Shown: in pieces, positions 12,160-22,445 of the stretch
How the letters are laid out: each line of letters opens with the position of its first letter
How positions within the stretch are numbered: position 1 is the stretch's first letter
From: Pseudoscleropodium purum
Lineage: Eukaryota > Streptophyta > Bryopsida > Hypnales > Brachytheciaceae
Length of the DNA: 64,000 bases
Direction of reading: 5' to 3'
NCBI GenBank assembly: GCA_963969395.1
Contig: OZ017796.1
Location: forward strand, 18,044,501-18,108,500
Program-made: the position numbers and the translations under genes
The notes under the pieces: model-generated
Databases searched by the model: none
The model's input: the letters and a program-made list of their open reading frames with translations, nothing else
What the model was told of the DNA's origin: nothing

Positions 12160-13750
12160 TAGTTATTAATGGCTATGCACTAGAAAAGCTCATAATTTTT
12201 AATATTTGACCAAATTCTAGCATATATTGTAAGTAAATTAGAATCTCTAAAACTATAGCCATTAATAGTTGTGCACTAGAAAGACCAATATAATTTTAGC
12301 ATTTGATCAAATTCTTGCACATGCTACAAGCAAATTTGAATCCTCCAAACTGTAAGCATAAATAGTTGTGCACTTGGAGGGCAAATTTCTTTTAACATTT
12401 GAACCAAATTTACGCATATGTTGCAAGCAACTTTGAATCCTTGAAACAGTAGCTATTAACGGTTGGGATCTAGGAAGGTCCAAAATTTTTTAGCATTTGA
12501 CTAATTCTTGCACATGCTAGAAACAAATTTGAATCCCCAAAACCATAGTTGTTAATGGCTAGGGGTCTAGGAAGGCCCAAAATTTTTTAGCATTTAACTA
12601 ATTTTGCATGTACAACAAACAAATTTGAATCCCAAAATTTTAGTCGTTAATAATTGGAGGTCTAAGAAGGCTAAAAAAATTTCAGCATTTAACTAATTTT
12701 TGCTTATACAACAAACAAATTTGAATCTCCAAAACCATAGTTATTAATGGCCGGGGGTCTAGGAAGGCCCAAAAAATATCAACATTTGACTCATTTTTGT
12801 ATACACACAAAACAAATTTGAATTTCCAAGACTATAGCCGTTAATGGCTGGGGGTCTAAGATGGCCCAAAAAATTTCAGCATTTGACTAATTCTTGCATA
12901 TGTTAGAAACAAATTTGAATCCCAAAGTTGGAGCCATTAATGGCTAGGGGTCTAGAAAGGCCCAAATTTTTATTAGCATTTAACTAATTTTTGCATGTAC
13001 AATAAACAAATTTGAATTTCCAAAACTGTAGCTGTTAATAGCTAGAGGTCTAAGAAGGCCCCAAAATTTTCATCATTTAACTAATTTTTGCATATACAAC
13101 AAACAAATTTGAATCTCCAAAATTGTAGTTGTTAACAACCGGGGGTCTAGGAAGGCCCAAAAAATTTCAACATTGCACTCATTTTTGCATACACATGAAA
13201 CAAATTTGAATCTCCAAAATTGTAGCCATTAACGACTGGAGGTTTAAGAAGGCTCAAAAAATTTATATATGTTGAAAACAAATTTGAATCCTCCAAACCG
13301 TAGCCATTAACAGCTGGGGATCTAAGTGGGCCCAAAAGAATTCAGCATTTGACCAAATTCTTGCATATACTACAAAAAAAATTTGAATCTCCATAATCAT
13401 AGCCATTAACAACTAGGGGTCTAAGATGGCCCAAAAAATTTCAGCATTTGACTAATTTTTGCATATGCTAAAAACAAATTTGAATCTCAAAAACCATAGC
13501 CATTAACGACTAAAGGTCTAGGAAGGCCCCAAAAATTTCAACATTTGACTAATTCTTGCATATGTTGGAAACAAATTTGAAACCCCAAAAATCTTAGCTG
13601 TTAACAACTAGGGGTTTAAGAAGGCCCCAAATTTTTTAGCATTTGATCAAATTTTTGCATATGCTACGAAGAAATTTGAATCCCCAAAACTATAGCCTTT
13701 AAAAGCTAGAATTTAAGAAGGCCCGAAAACATTTCAAGTTTTGACCACAT
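12160..13750. repeat. Satellite-like tandem array, about 97 bp x16
   Basis: The anchor AAATTTGAATC recurs at regular intervals (GAATC near 12241, 12338, 12435, 12531, 12627, 12723, 12820, 12917, 13013, 13111, 13209, 13287, 13385, 13482, 13579, 13678). The period is 96-99 bp, with one shortened unit of 78 bp before 13287. Each unit carries a conserved core like GTTAATGGCTAGGGGTCTAGG, then AAGGCCC and CATTTGACTAATTTTTGCAT. Units differ by 10-25%, and the first three are most diverged. It is non-coding. Confidence 0.92.
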
Positions 13751-13825
13751 AGATTTTAAAGCTACAAATTTTGAGTGATTCTAGAAGAGAAGACAAGCTT
13801 TTTATACAAGTGGAATGGTAAGAGG

Positions 13826-14345
13826 TAAAAAATCTATGTGGAATATGTAAATTAGGATTACTAGGAGCTCAATCGTTCATACCTAGTTAAGTTAAAAGTA
13901 AGAATTGTGTTCAATATAGAACTTTGGACCTCATTTTTTCATAGTAGAATAATTTTTTTCTTAAAACCTTGAACTAAAGAAAGTTTAAAAATCGAGTGAA
14001 AATTTCATTTAAAAAAATCCATTTGGGATTTCAAGTCTCTAAAAATAAGTTTTGGACAAAATTTAGAGAAGGGTTGGAAGTGACAATTTCTTTGACATTT
14101 TCAAACAATCTCTCAAAATTTTGTCCATAAATTTTTTTTGAAGACTCAAAATCACAAATAAATTTTTTGGAAAAAAATTAAGCTTGGTTTTCCAACTCTT
14201 CTTAGTTCAATGTTTTTTTTAAATAATCATTCCATTGTCCTAAAATGAGGTTTGAAGTTTTCTATTAAACACAATTCTTGCATTTTGACAATGAGTGGTC
14301 AAGCTCTCATCTTCAAATTTTTTCATATTCATTAAAGATTTTTAA
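13826..14345. repeat. Large imperfect inverted repeat (about 255-bp arms)
   Basis: Left-arm sequences such as AAGAATTGTGTTCAATATAG, AACCTTGAACTAAAGAA and TTTTGGACAAAATTTAGAGA reappear in inverse order and complement in the right arm (up to about 14345). The centre is near 14085. Arm identity is perhaps 70-75% by eye, and matching may extend to about 13790 and 14385. It starts just after the 97-bp array. No target duplication is clear, so it could be an old foldback transposon or a decayed inverted duplication. Confidence 0.75.
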
Positions 14346-14739
14346 AGACAATGGGTTTCATTATAAAAACAATTTCTCAATCTTTCAATCTCATTAAATG
14401 TCAATGAAGTAATTCTTTCATTCAACCATCAAAAAAAAAATTTGGTAGTAGATGGTCAAATGATATTTAATATATGGTTAGATGAATTGTTATTGAATTC
14501 TTTTGATTTTTGACAAACCATCTTTGCATTTTTTGTAAATTCAGATTTTTGGTCTTAGATTGAAAAAAAAATTGGCACTTGTTTTTTAGTATAATTAATT
14601 TGAACTTGCTATCCGAATATGGTATTTGTTTAAAATGATTGTCAATGGACTTGGAAGTAGAATTGATCTTGTAAGATAGATGCAACCAAGTGATGACCTT
14701 GAGAACAACTTTGTCATATTTGATCATGTGAAAAGGGTG

Positions 14740-15230
14740 AAATCATAGACAACTATCATTAGTCACATTTATGACTCTACTTATTGCAAAGTCATGACTA
14801 TTGTTGTTTGTGATATGCAAATTGCTTAGGATAGTAAAAGCTAGCTCATTTTTGGCATTATCATAGGTCATTATAGAAAATAGGGTGTTGGATCCAACCT
14901 TCAAAGGATTTATGTATGATAGTGTTCAAGACAACTTTAATATAATTCACATTGTATATAGGTCAACAGATTCATTTGTTACAATGGTAGACTATGAAAG
15001 GACTTGCTTGTTCTATTGGGCAACAAACATGCACAAGCTCACAAAAAAGCTAATCAACAAAGAATTCTTGAATGAGTGTATCTAACTCTACATGTAGCAC
15101 AAGTATACAACATAAATGTTTGAAGCGAACAAGATGTATTTAGAAATCAAAGCTTGATAGTATTCTTCTAATGTTGCATTAAAACTCGTAATTCATGAAC
15201 TTATTAGGGGATTGGATCACATTTTGATAT
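14740..15230 (+). pseudogene. Decayed transposase-like reading frame
   Basis: A 66-codon open stretch (14885-15085) containing DPTFKGFMYDSVQDNF and MVDYERTCLFYWATNMHKL continues in the same sense on both sides if stops are ignored. Upstream is YCKVMTIVVCDMQ-like text; downstream is MFEANKMYLEIKA. The pattern suggests a MULE/DDE-like or related repeat protein in ruins, but I cannot name the family. At least four stops or shifts interrupt it. It has no start or regulatory context. Confidence 0.3.
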
Positions 15231-15239
15231 TTTTGATAT

Positions 15240-16639
15240 GTTAACATCTTTTTTTTTTCTTCCTATTTTGTATCCTTAACTCTAAATTATAAACTATTTG
15301 AATAATGACTTTATTCATCATCTTTGCAAAAATTGAGAATAGAAGAACTAGTAGATGTCCCAACGTGCAACCTTAAAGAAATAATGCACTACAAATGGAT
15401 GCAAATTTCTGAAAAATGTAGATCTAAAATGTTAATTTCAACATGTGATGACTAGGTTTGAGTCTTTATGCACATGACCAACTATATAGCTTATCTTTGT
15501 GAGGGCCCTTCTAGAAAAGGCCCTTTAAAAAGGATTTGAAATTGAAGAAAGTTAAGGCATATAGAGATGGAAAGAAAATTGCAAACGCCATTAGTGAGAT
15601 TCTTGGAATAGAAGACATTTACACTCAAATTCCGCATTTAGAGATGGAAGAAGTATTCAAATCTAGCAAAATAAATTGAATCTTTTGATTGATTTTAAAG
15701 GTGATTCTCATCAACCCAAGAAGATTAACTTCTTTCATCTTTGGGTTCAAACTAAATTGGTCATTGCTAGAATGCATCTTTAGATTGTACATTTGAGGAG
15801 TTTAATACGGTCATACTCCATACTTTATCTATGGTGGAAACAAATAGCAATACATTGGAATGACACATAGTAAGAATTTCATACAAGTCAAAGAAACAAT
15901 ATCATACCATTTAAAAGTGCATACATGCCAAATGCAAGATATTGATTGTTAGGCACAAAAAATCCATTGTTGTCCCTACTTACAAAGGATAGAAGCATGA
16001 GAATAAGGACATGGCAATTCTAAGTAAGCCAATTTTTGGTTTTGCACAAACTAAATTACATGATACATCATGTAACCTAAGATTTTCCATATTTTTATCC
16101 AACTCGAGATCCCCACAATCTGGCATATTCTTAGTTCTTACTTATATCAACTTTATTTGTACCAAAATCATTAAGCTTCAAAAAGTTGGATTTTGCCTAC
16201 AGTCCACCAATCAAATGTCACCTTGACATTTAATCACTTTGTTTAGGATATTTGAACTTGTATTGTGAACTCATTCTTGACTAGCACATACTTAAAAAAT
16301 CTTCTTCATTTAAAATGGCAAGCAAGTTTGCCAAAGCAATAAGGCACCCATTGAAAATCACCAAAATCAGTGGAAGAGTGTAAAGAATGTTACCGTAAAT
16401 ATGATTAAGGTGAACTTCCTTTTTTGCCTTAGACTTAGTGCAATTATTACGCTTTTGTTTAGGACCAACCTTAATCAAGAGGTCTATAACATCACACTTT
16501 GCAATTTTCCATTTCATATTTGTCTTCATTATAGAAGTATGAATGGGAATGTTGCTCTATTATACATTACAATATTTTGTTTATTCTTGTACATCATTTA
16601 CTTTGTGCAACAAGAGTTGAAGAACACTTCTACTACAAT
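15240..16639. other. AT-rich spacer without recognisable genes
   Basis: Short frames at 16011-16226 and 16281-16529 resemble nothing I know and lack splice context. Confidence 0.5.
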
Positions 16640-16980
16640 CAGGGTTGACAGGATGGTCGGACGTCCGGGACGTCCGATCGAGGACGCTGTGTCCACAACG
16701 TCCGCTGACATTTGCAAGTCTAGCAGACGCAGCGTCCGCCTGGACCGCTTGACTGCTCTGACCGTTGACCATCTCCCCCATCCGCTTCCCCGACCGCCCT
16801 ATTCCAACCGTCCCGCGGTCGCCCGTCTGCCCATCCCGTCCGCCCATCTCGTCTGCCCCGCCCGTCCGCCGCGGCTGAGGCATCCGCTTTCCGACGGCGG
16901 AAACGACGCTGCGTCCGTGCGTCCGGACGTCCGGGTTACGGACGCCTTTTTCGGGCGGACGTAGAGATTCGTCAACCCTG
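16640..16980 (+). mobile_element. GC-rich hAT-type MITE, copy 1
   Basis: A 341-bp element with 11-bp terminal inverted repeats starts CAGGGTTGACA and ends GTCAACCCTG. It is flanked by the perfect 8-bp duplication ACTACAAT (16632-16639 and 16981-16988), the size made by hAT transposases. The inside is strikingly GC- and CpG-rich in AT-rich surroundings. It is built of palindromic GGACGTCC and GGACGC..GCGTCC motifs near the ends and degenerate CCGTCCGCC-like repeats in the middle. It has no transposase. Open frames that run into it are by-products of its base composition. Confidence 0.92.
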
Positions 16981-16988
16981 ACTACAAT

Positions 16989-19359
16989 TTAAGAAATTTT
17001 TGTGAAAAGTATCACAATTCATCAAATTAAACTCCAAGTGCAATTGATGAATGGGTCTCTAAAGTTGTTGATAGGATGAAGGTAGCTTCTCATTCATAAT
17101 TGAAGAAACAACTCTCAATAGCATATCCTAAGTACATCACAATTTTCTTAGAGCAAGTGAAGTGTCACTATGAAACTTATGATGAAAGTTTAAAGATGAC
17201 TTAAGAGAAGCTTTGGATGTTGGCAACTTTAACAATAAACACTTCTTTGAAGATCAAGTAACTAGAGATGTGAACAAGTCTTCTTCTTTTTGTAAGGCTT
17301 TCAAATTTCCTAAAGCAAAATTCAATGATATTGACTTTTCTAAGTAGCTCCATAAAGCTAAATGATTGATGAGCTCAAGTGAATACTTGTCTATTTTTAT
17401 TATTTAAATAATAATATTTTTGAACCTTTTTATTTAATCATTATATTATTCTAATTTAAATTCTGTATATGGTAGTTGGCTATTGAGACAAAAAAATCTT
17501 TTGATGTTGTGGTTGATCTGGGTGCATCTATTAACTATCTTTTAGATGGTATGGATCTTTTGTTCATTTTTTTGATTATATGGAGATAATGTATATATTG
17601 TTGTGGGATACTACATTCTTTTATAAATCGTGAGCCTTGAATCACACTTTATCACTAAACTTTATAAAATTCCATAAAGTGAAGTTTAACTTGGAATTAA
17701 ATCAAAATACTGCCATTTAAATTAATTATGTATATATACTATCTTTTAGAAATTATTATTATTTTTAAAAAAGGTAAAATTAAAAAAAAGACAATTAAAA
17801 AAAGAAAGACATTGATTAAAAAAATGATTATTTAAGTCATTTAGGATTAGTATGTTTATTTGGTGTATAACATATGACTACTATATTTATTTTAAATATT
17901 CAATATCCAAGATTTTTTATTTTTATTTTCAAGTATAGTTATAAAAATAAAATAAATTAGGTGGACCATTTTCATCCCTAAAATTTATATAAAGATCTAT
18001 AATGAAGACTACATTTATCACTTAATCATTCAAAAGCATTATTTATGATTTAGTGTTTATAATGTTTAAAGCCTTTGTTTATCACCATATTATATTCAGC
18101 CTTTACGATCTATGTTTGTTGCTCCTTCTATTTTAAACTTCATAAATGTCATTCCTATGATGTTGTTATGATGTATCCCAATTTTATATTTAAGTACTTT
18201 GTAGTGAGACATCTTAAACCATTACATTTATTTTTATCATGTACTTGCTTATAAACACTATTTATTTTGACTATATTTCAATTTTTGGAAATACATTTGT
18301 TCAATTTTTTGGTACAAAATTGCATTGTGGCATATTCATTTGTTGTTTATTTGGATTGAAAATCCTTATATCTAATTCCACAATCATAGGTTCTTGATGG
18401 ATATACAAACTCTAAATGGAACAAAAAAATGTAGGCTCATAGGCTCACAAATTCACGCTTACAAGCTCACATACTAGCATCCCCGTGAAGCAACCCCTAA
18501 TGTAGAATGACCCATTGTCATACCTTTGGTTGTAGCACATATTTAGATTGATTAAATTTACAAATTTTTTTTGCAATACAATGGTAAGTTGAATAATCCC
18601 TCTCATATATTTTGGTCAACTCATTTTTTAGTAGAAAAACACATATTATCGAGGGATCACCACAAGTACATATAGCTTTCTATTATTGATTTGCTAGGGG
18701 AAGACAATTTTCTTCTATGTAAATTCAAATATAGTTATTTTAATTCCCTATCTAGTTGACTAGAATGGTAATCCAAAAGTATACTTCAAGATTGTAGTAT
18801 AATGAATGATTGAACCTTTTGCCATGTATAGAAACCACATAGTGATATTCATTAAGGTTATAAAGCCATGACTTTTCAACCCCTCCAACCCCAATTCTAC
18901 ACTTGAGTTATAATAATGCCAAGCCTTTACAATTTGCACTACACTAGCATGCAATAGGGCACAATTGGAACCAAAAATAGTGATTGCAATTGGCCTATAG
19001 ATAATCTTGGATCTACATACCTTAATAAGAAGAATTGTGTTCAAATGCTCATTCAAACACTTAATTTTAGTGTAGTTGCCTGATTATAAAGATGTAGTAA
19101 TTACTATAGAACAAAATCATTATTATGAATTGAAATATCCTACATGGAGTTAGATTCAACATAAATCAAGTCATTTTTGTTAAAAAAAGAAAGTGCCACA
19201 TGTCATCTTGTAAATGGTATGAGGTGATGTGAACCTCCAAAAATTTGACGTGGAAATTCTATTTTGGATCTATGATAAAGTGCCACATTTAAACCTTCAT
19301 GTCTAAAAGTTACTTCACGTCTAGTTACTAAAAGCAACTACCTTGTGAAATACACACTA
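16989..19359. other. AT-rich spacer, possible unrecognised repeat debris
   Basis: No intact gene. The stretch 16990-17560 has fragments of open frame (for example VVVDLGASINYL near 17505) that could be retroelement protease-like debris. The evidence is too thin to annotate. Confidence 0.45.
19160..19302. repeat. Dispersed repeat, copy 2
   Basis: Counterpart of the repeat at 4589-4725, sharing AAAGTGCCACATGTCATC and GGAAATTCTATTTTGG in the same order and orientation. Confidence 0.6.
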
Positions 19360-19510
19360 TTGGTATGTACATTGAAGAAAGCAAAATATACTTGTGTGTT
19401 AGTAGAAGTTCAACTTTTCCTTCAACTACTTCTGCTTCAATTTATTGGGCTTTGAAGAAAGTAGTGCCAAATTATTAAAATCAATAATCTCAATACCAAT
19501 GCCCAAAGGG

Positions 19511-19757
19511 CATGGTTGACAAATCAGTATGTCCGCCCCAAAATAGCGTCTGTAACCTGGACGTCCGGACGTCCGTCCTCACGGACGCCAGAGGACGCAG
19601 CGTCCTTCCCGCCGTCGGAAGGCGGATGGGGCGGATAGGGCAGACGGGGTGGTCCTGGCGGACGCTGCGTCCGCCGGGACCGTGAATGTCAGAGGACGCT
19701 GCGGACACAACGTCCGCGTCCGGACGTCCCAGACGTCCCACCGTCTTGTCAACTTTG
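19511..19757 (-). mobile_element. GC-rich hAT-type MITE, copy 2 (internally shortened)
   Basis: A 247-bp member of the family at 16640-16980, in reverse orientation. The termini are CATGGTTGACA and TGTCAACTTTG, with a perfect 8-bp duplication CCAAAGGG (19503-19510 and 19758-19765). It retains the family 3' subterminal block (GGGCGGAC, AATAGCG) and 5' block (GACGTCC repeats). It lacks about 95 bp of the pyrimidine-rich middle. It interrupts the protease region of the minus-strand copia remnant. Confidence 0.92.
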
Positions 19758-21447
19758 CCAAAGGGTGTAAATTATCTTGTTTCTTAATATAATAGATCAC
19801 AAAGAGTGATGAATTTGGGGATTGGGTTTTGATAATACATGTATCATGTTGAAAAATAATAATAATGTGACTAGTTTTGGTGATTTGTGCGATTGAAAGA
19901 AGATTCCTAGTTAAACCAGAGACAAATAAAATGTCTAGAATAAACAAAGTTTGTCTTGTTGGGATTTATAAAAGGATGGAACCACATGTAGTGGCTTCAT
20001 ATGAGCAATTATCTCCAAGTATAATTACTCGAGGAGTAATAAGAGCTTGGTAATCCTACAATGGGGATAAATGGGGAGTCATATGTTGACTCGCACCAAA
20101 AATCCATGTACTAAAAAGATAATGATTGGGAATAGAGTCCATTGTACTAAAGAAGTAGCTTAGTGCATCATGGCTAAAGTGATTGCTGTGAGATTGAGTA
20201 GAGGGACTAGCTACTTGATCACGTTTCTTTTTCTTGTAGTCTGGTGACTTATGGCCAAGTATTCTGCAGTAGTGGTATATAATTGAGTAGGATGAATTTT
20301 GGGATGATGAAGTATTTGAAGTACTTTGAGAAGTAGGAGTGAATTTTAAAAGAGATGGTTTGCAACCTCATGAAGGTGGTTTGTTTCCAGACTGCTTTAT
20401 AAATTTTCCTTTCACATAGAAAGTGTAATTACTAGGTTTATTAATTTTGGTAGTGTTGGAATTATTAATCTCATCCTATTGAAGAATATTATATAATAAA
20501 TCCATAAAAGTTAGATTTGAGATTTTGCCTTGAGTTATAATAAATGGACTCCAACTATCAGATAAAGATGCTAGAAGAAAATTCACTTGTTGGGAATTAG
20601 TGAAATATAACTAGCAATGGTTGCTACTTGTAAGAGTGACTGCCAATTTTTCAAGAAAGACATAACATCTTTAATTTCAAACATTATTAGGCAACACATC
20701 TGCTTATGTAGGTTGACTTGACTGGCTTTGTTTGATTTTTTCATATACTTATTTAATGCAATTCCAAACTTCTTTGGAAGTTTTGAGTGGTCATAAATAA
20801 ATTAATTGCTTTTCTTTGCAATAAAGGAGTATGTCAGAGCGTACTTTTGAATCTTTCAGTTGCCAAGCTATGAGGCCCGCAACATTAGAAGAATCAATAG
20901 AAAATTCCAATCCATCTATAACAATCCAAAGCTCCAACCTTATAAGAAGCATTTGGATTTTTATGCTCTAAGTAGAATAATTGGCTGCAATAAGTGGGGG
21001 AATGTTGTATGCTCAAGATGCTCCATTTGAAGTTGTAGCCATTTTGAGGATCGATTGAAGATACTTTAAAGTTCTTGATTTAAAGATGAAAGAAGTGCTT
21101 AGGAATCTTCTTGAAAGAAGAACTAAAAATTAACTTCATTGCAGATATTTTCATAGGTTGCTAAAATAGTAAGATAACTAGAAGGAGCGTTAGAAATTTC
21201 ATATTCAATGTGTTCAACTTTTGGAGCAAATCTTGGAGTTAATTGTCCTAGGTCTTGAATTGGAATAGGATCTAAAGATATTTGAAAGAAGACTTCTACC
21301 AAGTTTCTATTTTGAATTGGAAGTGCTTCTTCCACTATTTCTCTTTCAAGCTCAAGAATTAAAAAATCATAGACATCCTCGCTTGTATTTTGAGTAGCAA
21401 GAGGAGTTGTAAGGAAGTACATGGTGCTTTGATACCATGTGAAGCAA

Positions 21448-21692
21448 CAGGGTTGAAGAATCTCTACGTCCGCCCAAAAAAGGCGTTCGTAACTCGAACG
21501 TCCGTCCGCACGGACGCCAACGGACGCAGTGTCCCTTCCGTCGTCAAAAGGCAGACGAGCGGGGCGGGGCGGACGGATGGGGCGGACAGGGCGGGACGAA
21601 CGGGCGGGCAGGGCGGACGGGGCGGATGGCGTCCGCGAATGTCTGCGGACACAGCGTCCGCGTCCGGACGTCCAACTGTCCTGTCAACCCTA
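21448..21692 (-). mobile_element. GC-rich hAT-type MITE, copy 3 (internally shortened)
   Basis: A 245-bp element in reverse orientation starts CAGGGTTGAAG and ends TGTCAACCCTA. It is flanked by the perfect 8-bp duplication TGAAGCAA (21440-21447 and 21693-21700). The middle on the plus strand is a run of G-tracts (about 21558-21630) with strong G-quadruplex potential. It sits within 10 bp of the LTR/primer-binding-site junction of the minus-strand copia remnant. Confidence 0.92.
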
Positions 21693-21916
21693 TGAAGCAA
21701 TAGTACTATGAAGTATTGATGAATATCAAGTAGAATGGTATATTAAATAATGATAATATAAATAACAAGTACAACCTTTTTTATAAGAAGGAGAAGACCA
21801 AGTTTTGATAAACAAAACGTTGTAATGCTTGAATCTATTTAATCAATTATTAGACTAATAGTAATCACTTTGAGAGCACCTTCCCTTATGTTGTGACTAA
21901 ACACCAATGCATATCT

Positions 21917-22326
21917 TGTTAAACAAACAAGTCACTATAGACACAGAGTTAAGGTTCACTAGAAAGAACTTGTATTTTTTTGGATTTTCCCGTCACTAAG
22001 TTGATTCGTTTTTCTAGACATCTAATGTAACAAGTTGTGTTTTTTTGGTCAACAATTTTGTCCACTATAACATGAAGATGTTATGGTGGACAAAATTGTT
22101 GACCAAAAAAACACAACTTGTTACATTAGATGTTTAGAAAAATGCATCAACTTAAACACGTGTTTCTTCTAGTGGTTCCATGTACATTACTCATCCATGA
22201 TGGCTAGTTAGGGTTAGTCTTATGATTTAGTTCTGTATATATTATGGGTTAATTCCCTTTTGTTAATTATCTTGAGCAGAAGCTCTAGTTAGAAATACTA
22301 GACAACATAGTTTGTAGTTTCCAACA
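21917..22326 (+). repeat. 5' LTR of copia element (interrupted by a MITE)
   Basis: Begins TGTTAAACAAACAAGTC and ends TAGTTTCCAACA. Removing the 218-bp MITE and its 3-bp duplication leaves 189 bp, equal to the 3' LTR. A TATATATTATGG motif that could be the promoter core is shared by both LTRs. Confidence 0.9.
21957..22174. mobile_element. CACTA-type foldback MITE inside the 5' LTR
   Basis: A 218-bp palindromic element starts CACTAGAAAGAAC and ends GTTTCTTCTAGTG. It is flanked by the 3-bp duplication GTT (21954-21956 and 22175-22177). The 3' LTR of the same retroelement has the uninterrupted site, which proves the insertion boundaries. The central stem (about 22018-22137) is almost perfect over roughly 58 bp with a 4-base loop, so a transcript would form a long double-stranded hairpin. 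Confidence 0.93.
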
Positions 22327-22341
22327 TGGTACCAAAGCTTG
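22327..22341 (+). other. Primer-binding site (tRNA-iMet type)
   Basis: TGGTACCAAAGCTTG directly follows the 5' LTR and differs in a few positions from the usual plant copia site TGGTATCAGAGC. Confidence 0.8.
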
Positions 22342-22445
22342 TAGACAACTTCTAGAAGTTAGAAAACACTAGAAGAGAGACAACTAGTTCTAGTTAGAAT
22401 CACTAGATTGACAATATGTCGTAATGTCTCAAACGTCACTTGTCA

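Larger units (their letters stand above)
19360..21903 (-). mobile_element. Decayed, truncated Ty1/copia retroelement (minus strand)
   Basis: Reading the minus strand, TGGTATCAAAGCACC (21423-21437) is a good primer-binding site for initiator tRNA-Met. It follows a presumed LTR end at 21438; the LTR may reach TGTTTAGTC at about 21903. Next come gag-like text (NYSTWSIKIQMLLIRLELW-like, about 20900-21040), a zinc-knuckle relic YYCRILGHKSPDYKKKKRD (about 20220-20280), and protease-region text with LTRNLLSIAQITK (about 19850-19910). Several stops and shifts interrupt it. Integrase, RT, RNase H and the 3' LTR are absent, so it is 3'-truncated near 19360. hAT copies 2 and 3 are inserted in it. Confidence 0.72.

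Noticed and set aside
12160..13750. Regular repeats considered as a CRISPR array
   Set aside because: The 97-bp units are repeated throughout without unique spacers, in a plant nuclear context; it is a tandem satellite.
16401..16964. 187-codon plus-strand open frame ending in proline/arginine-rich text
   Set aside because: Its second half is the GC-rich hAT MITE (starts 16640), where stop codons are rare in any frame. The first half resembles no protein.
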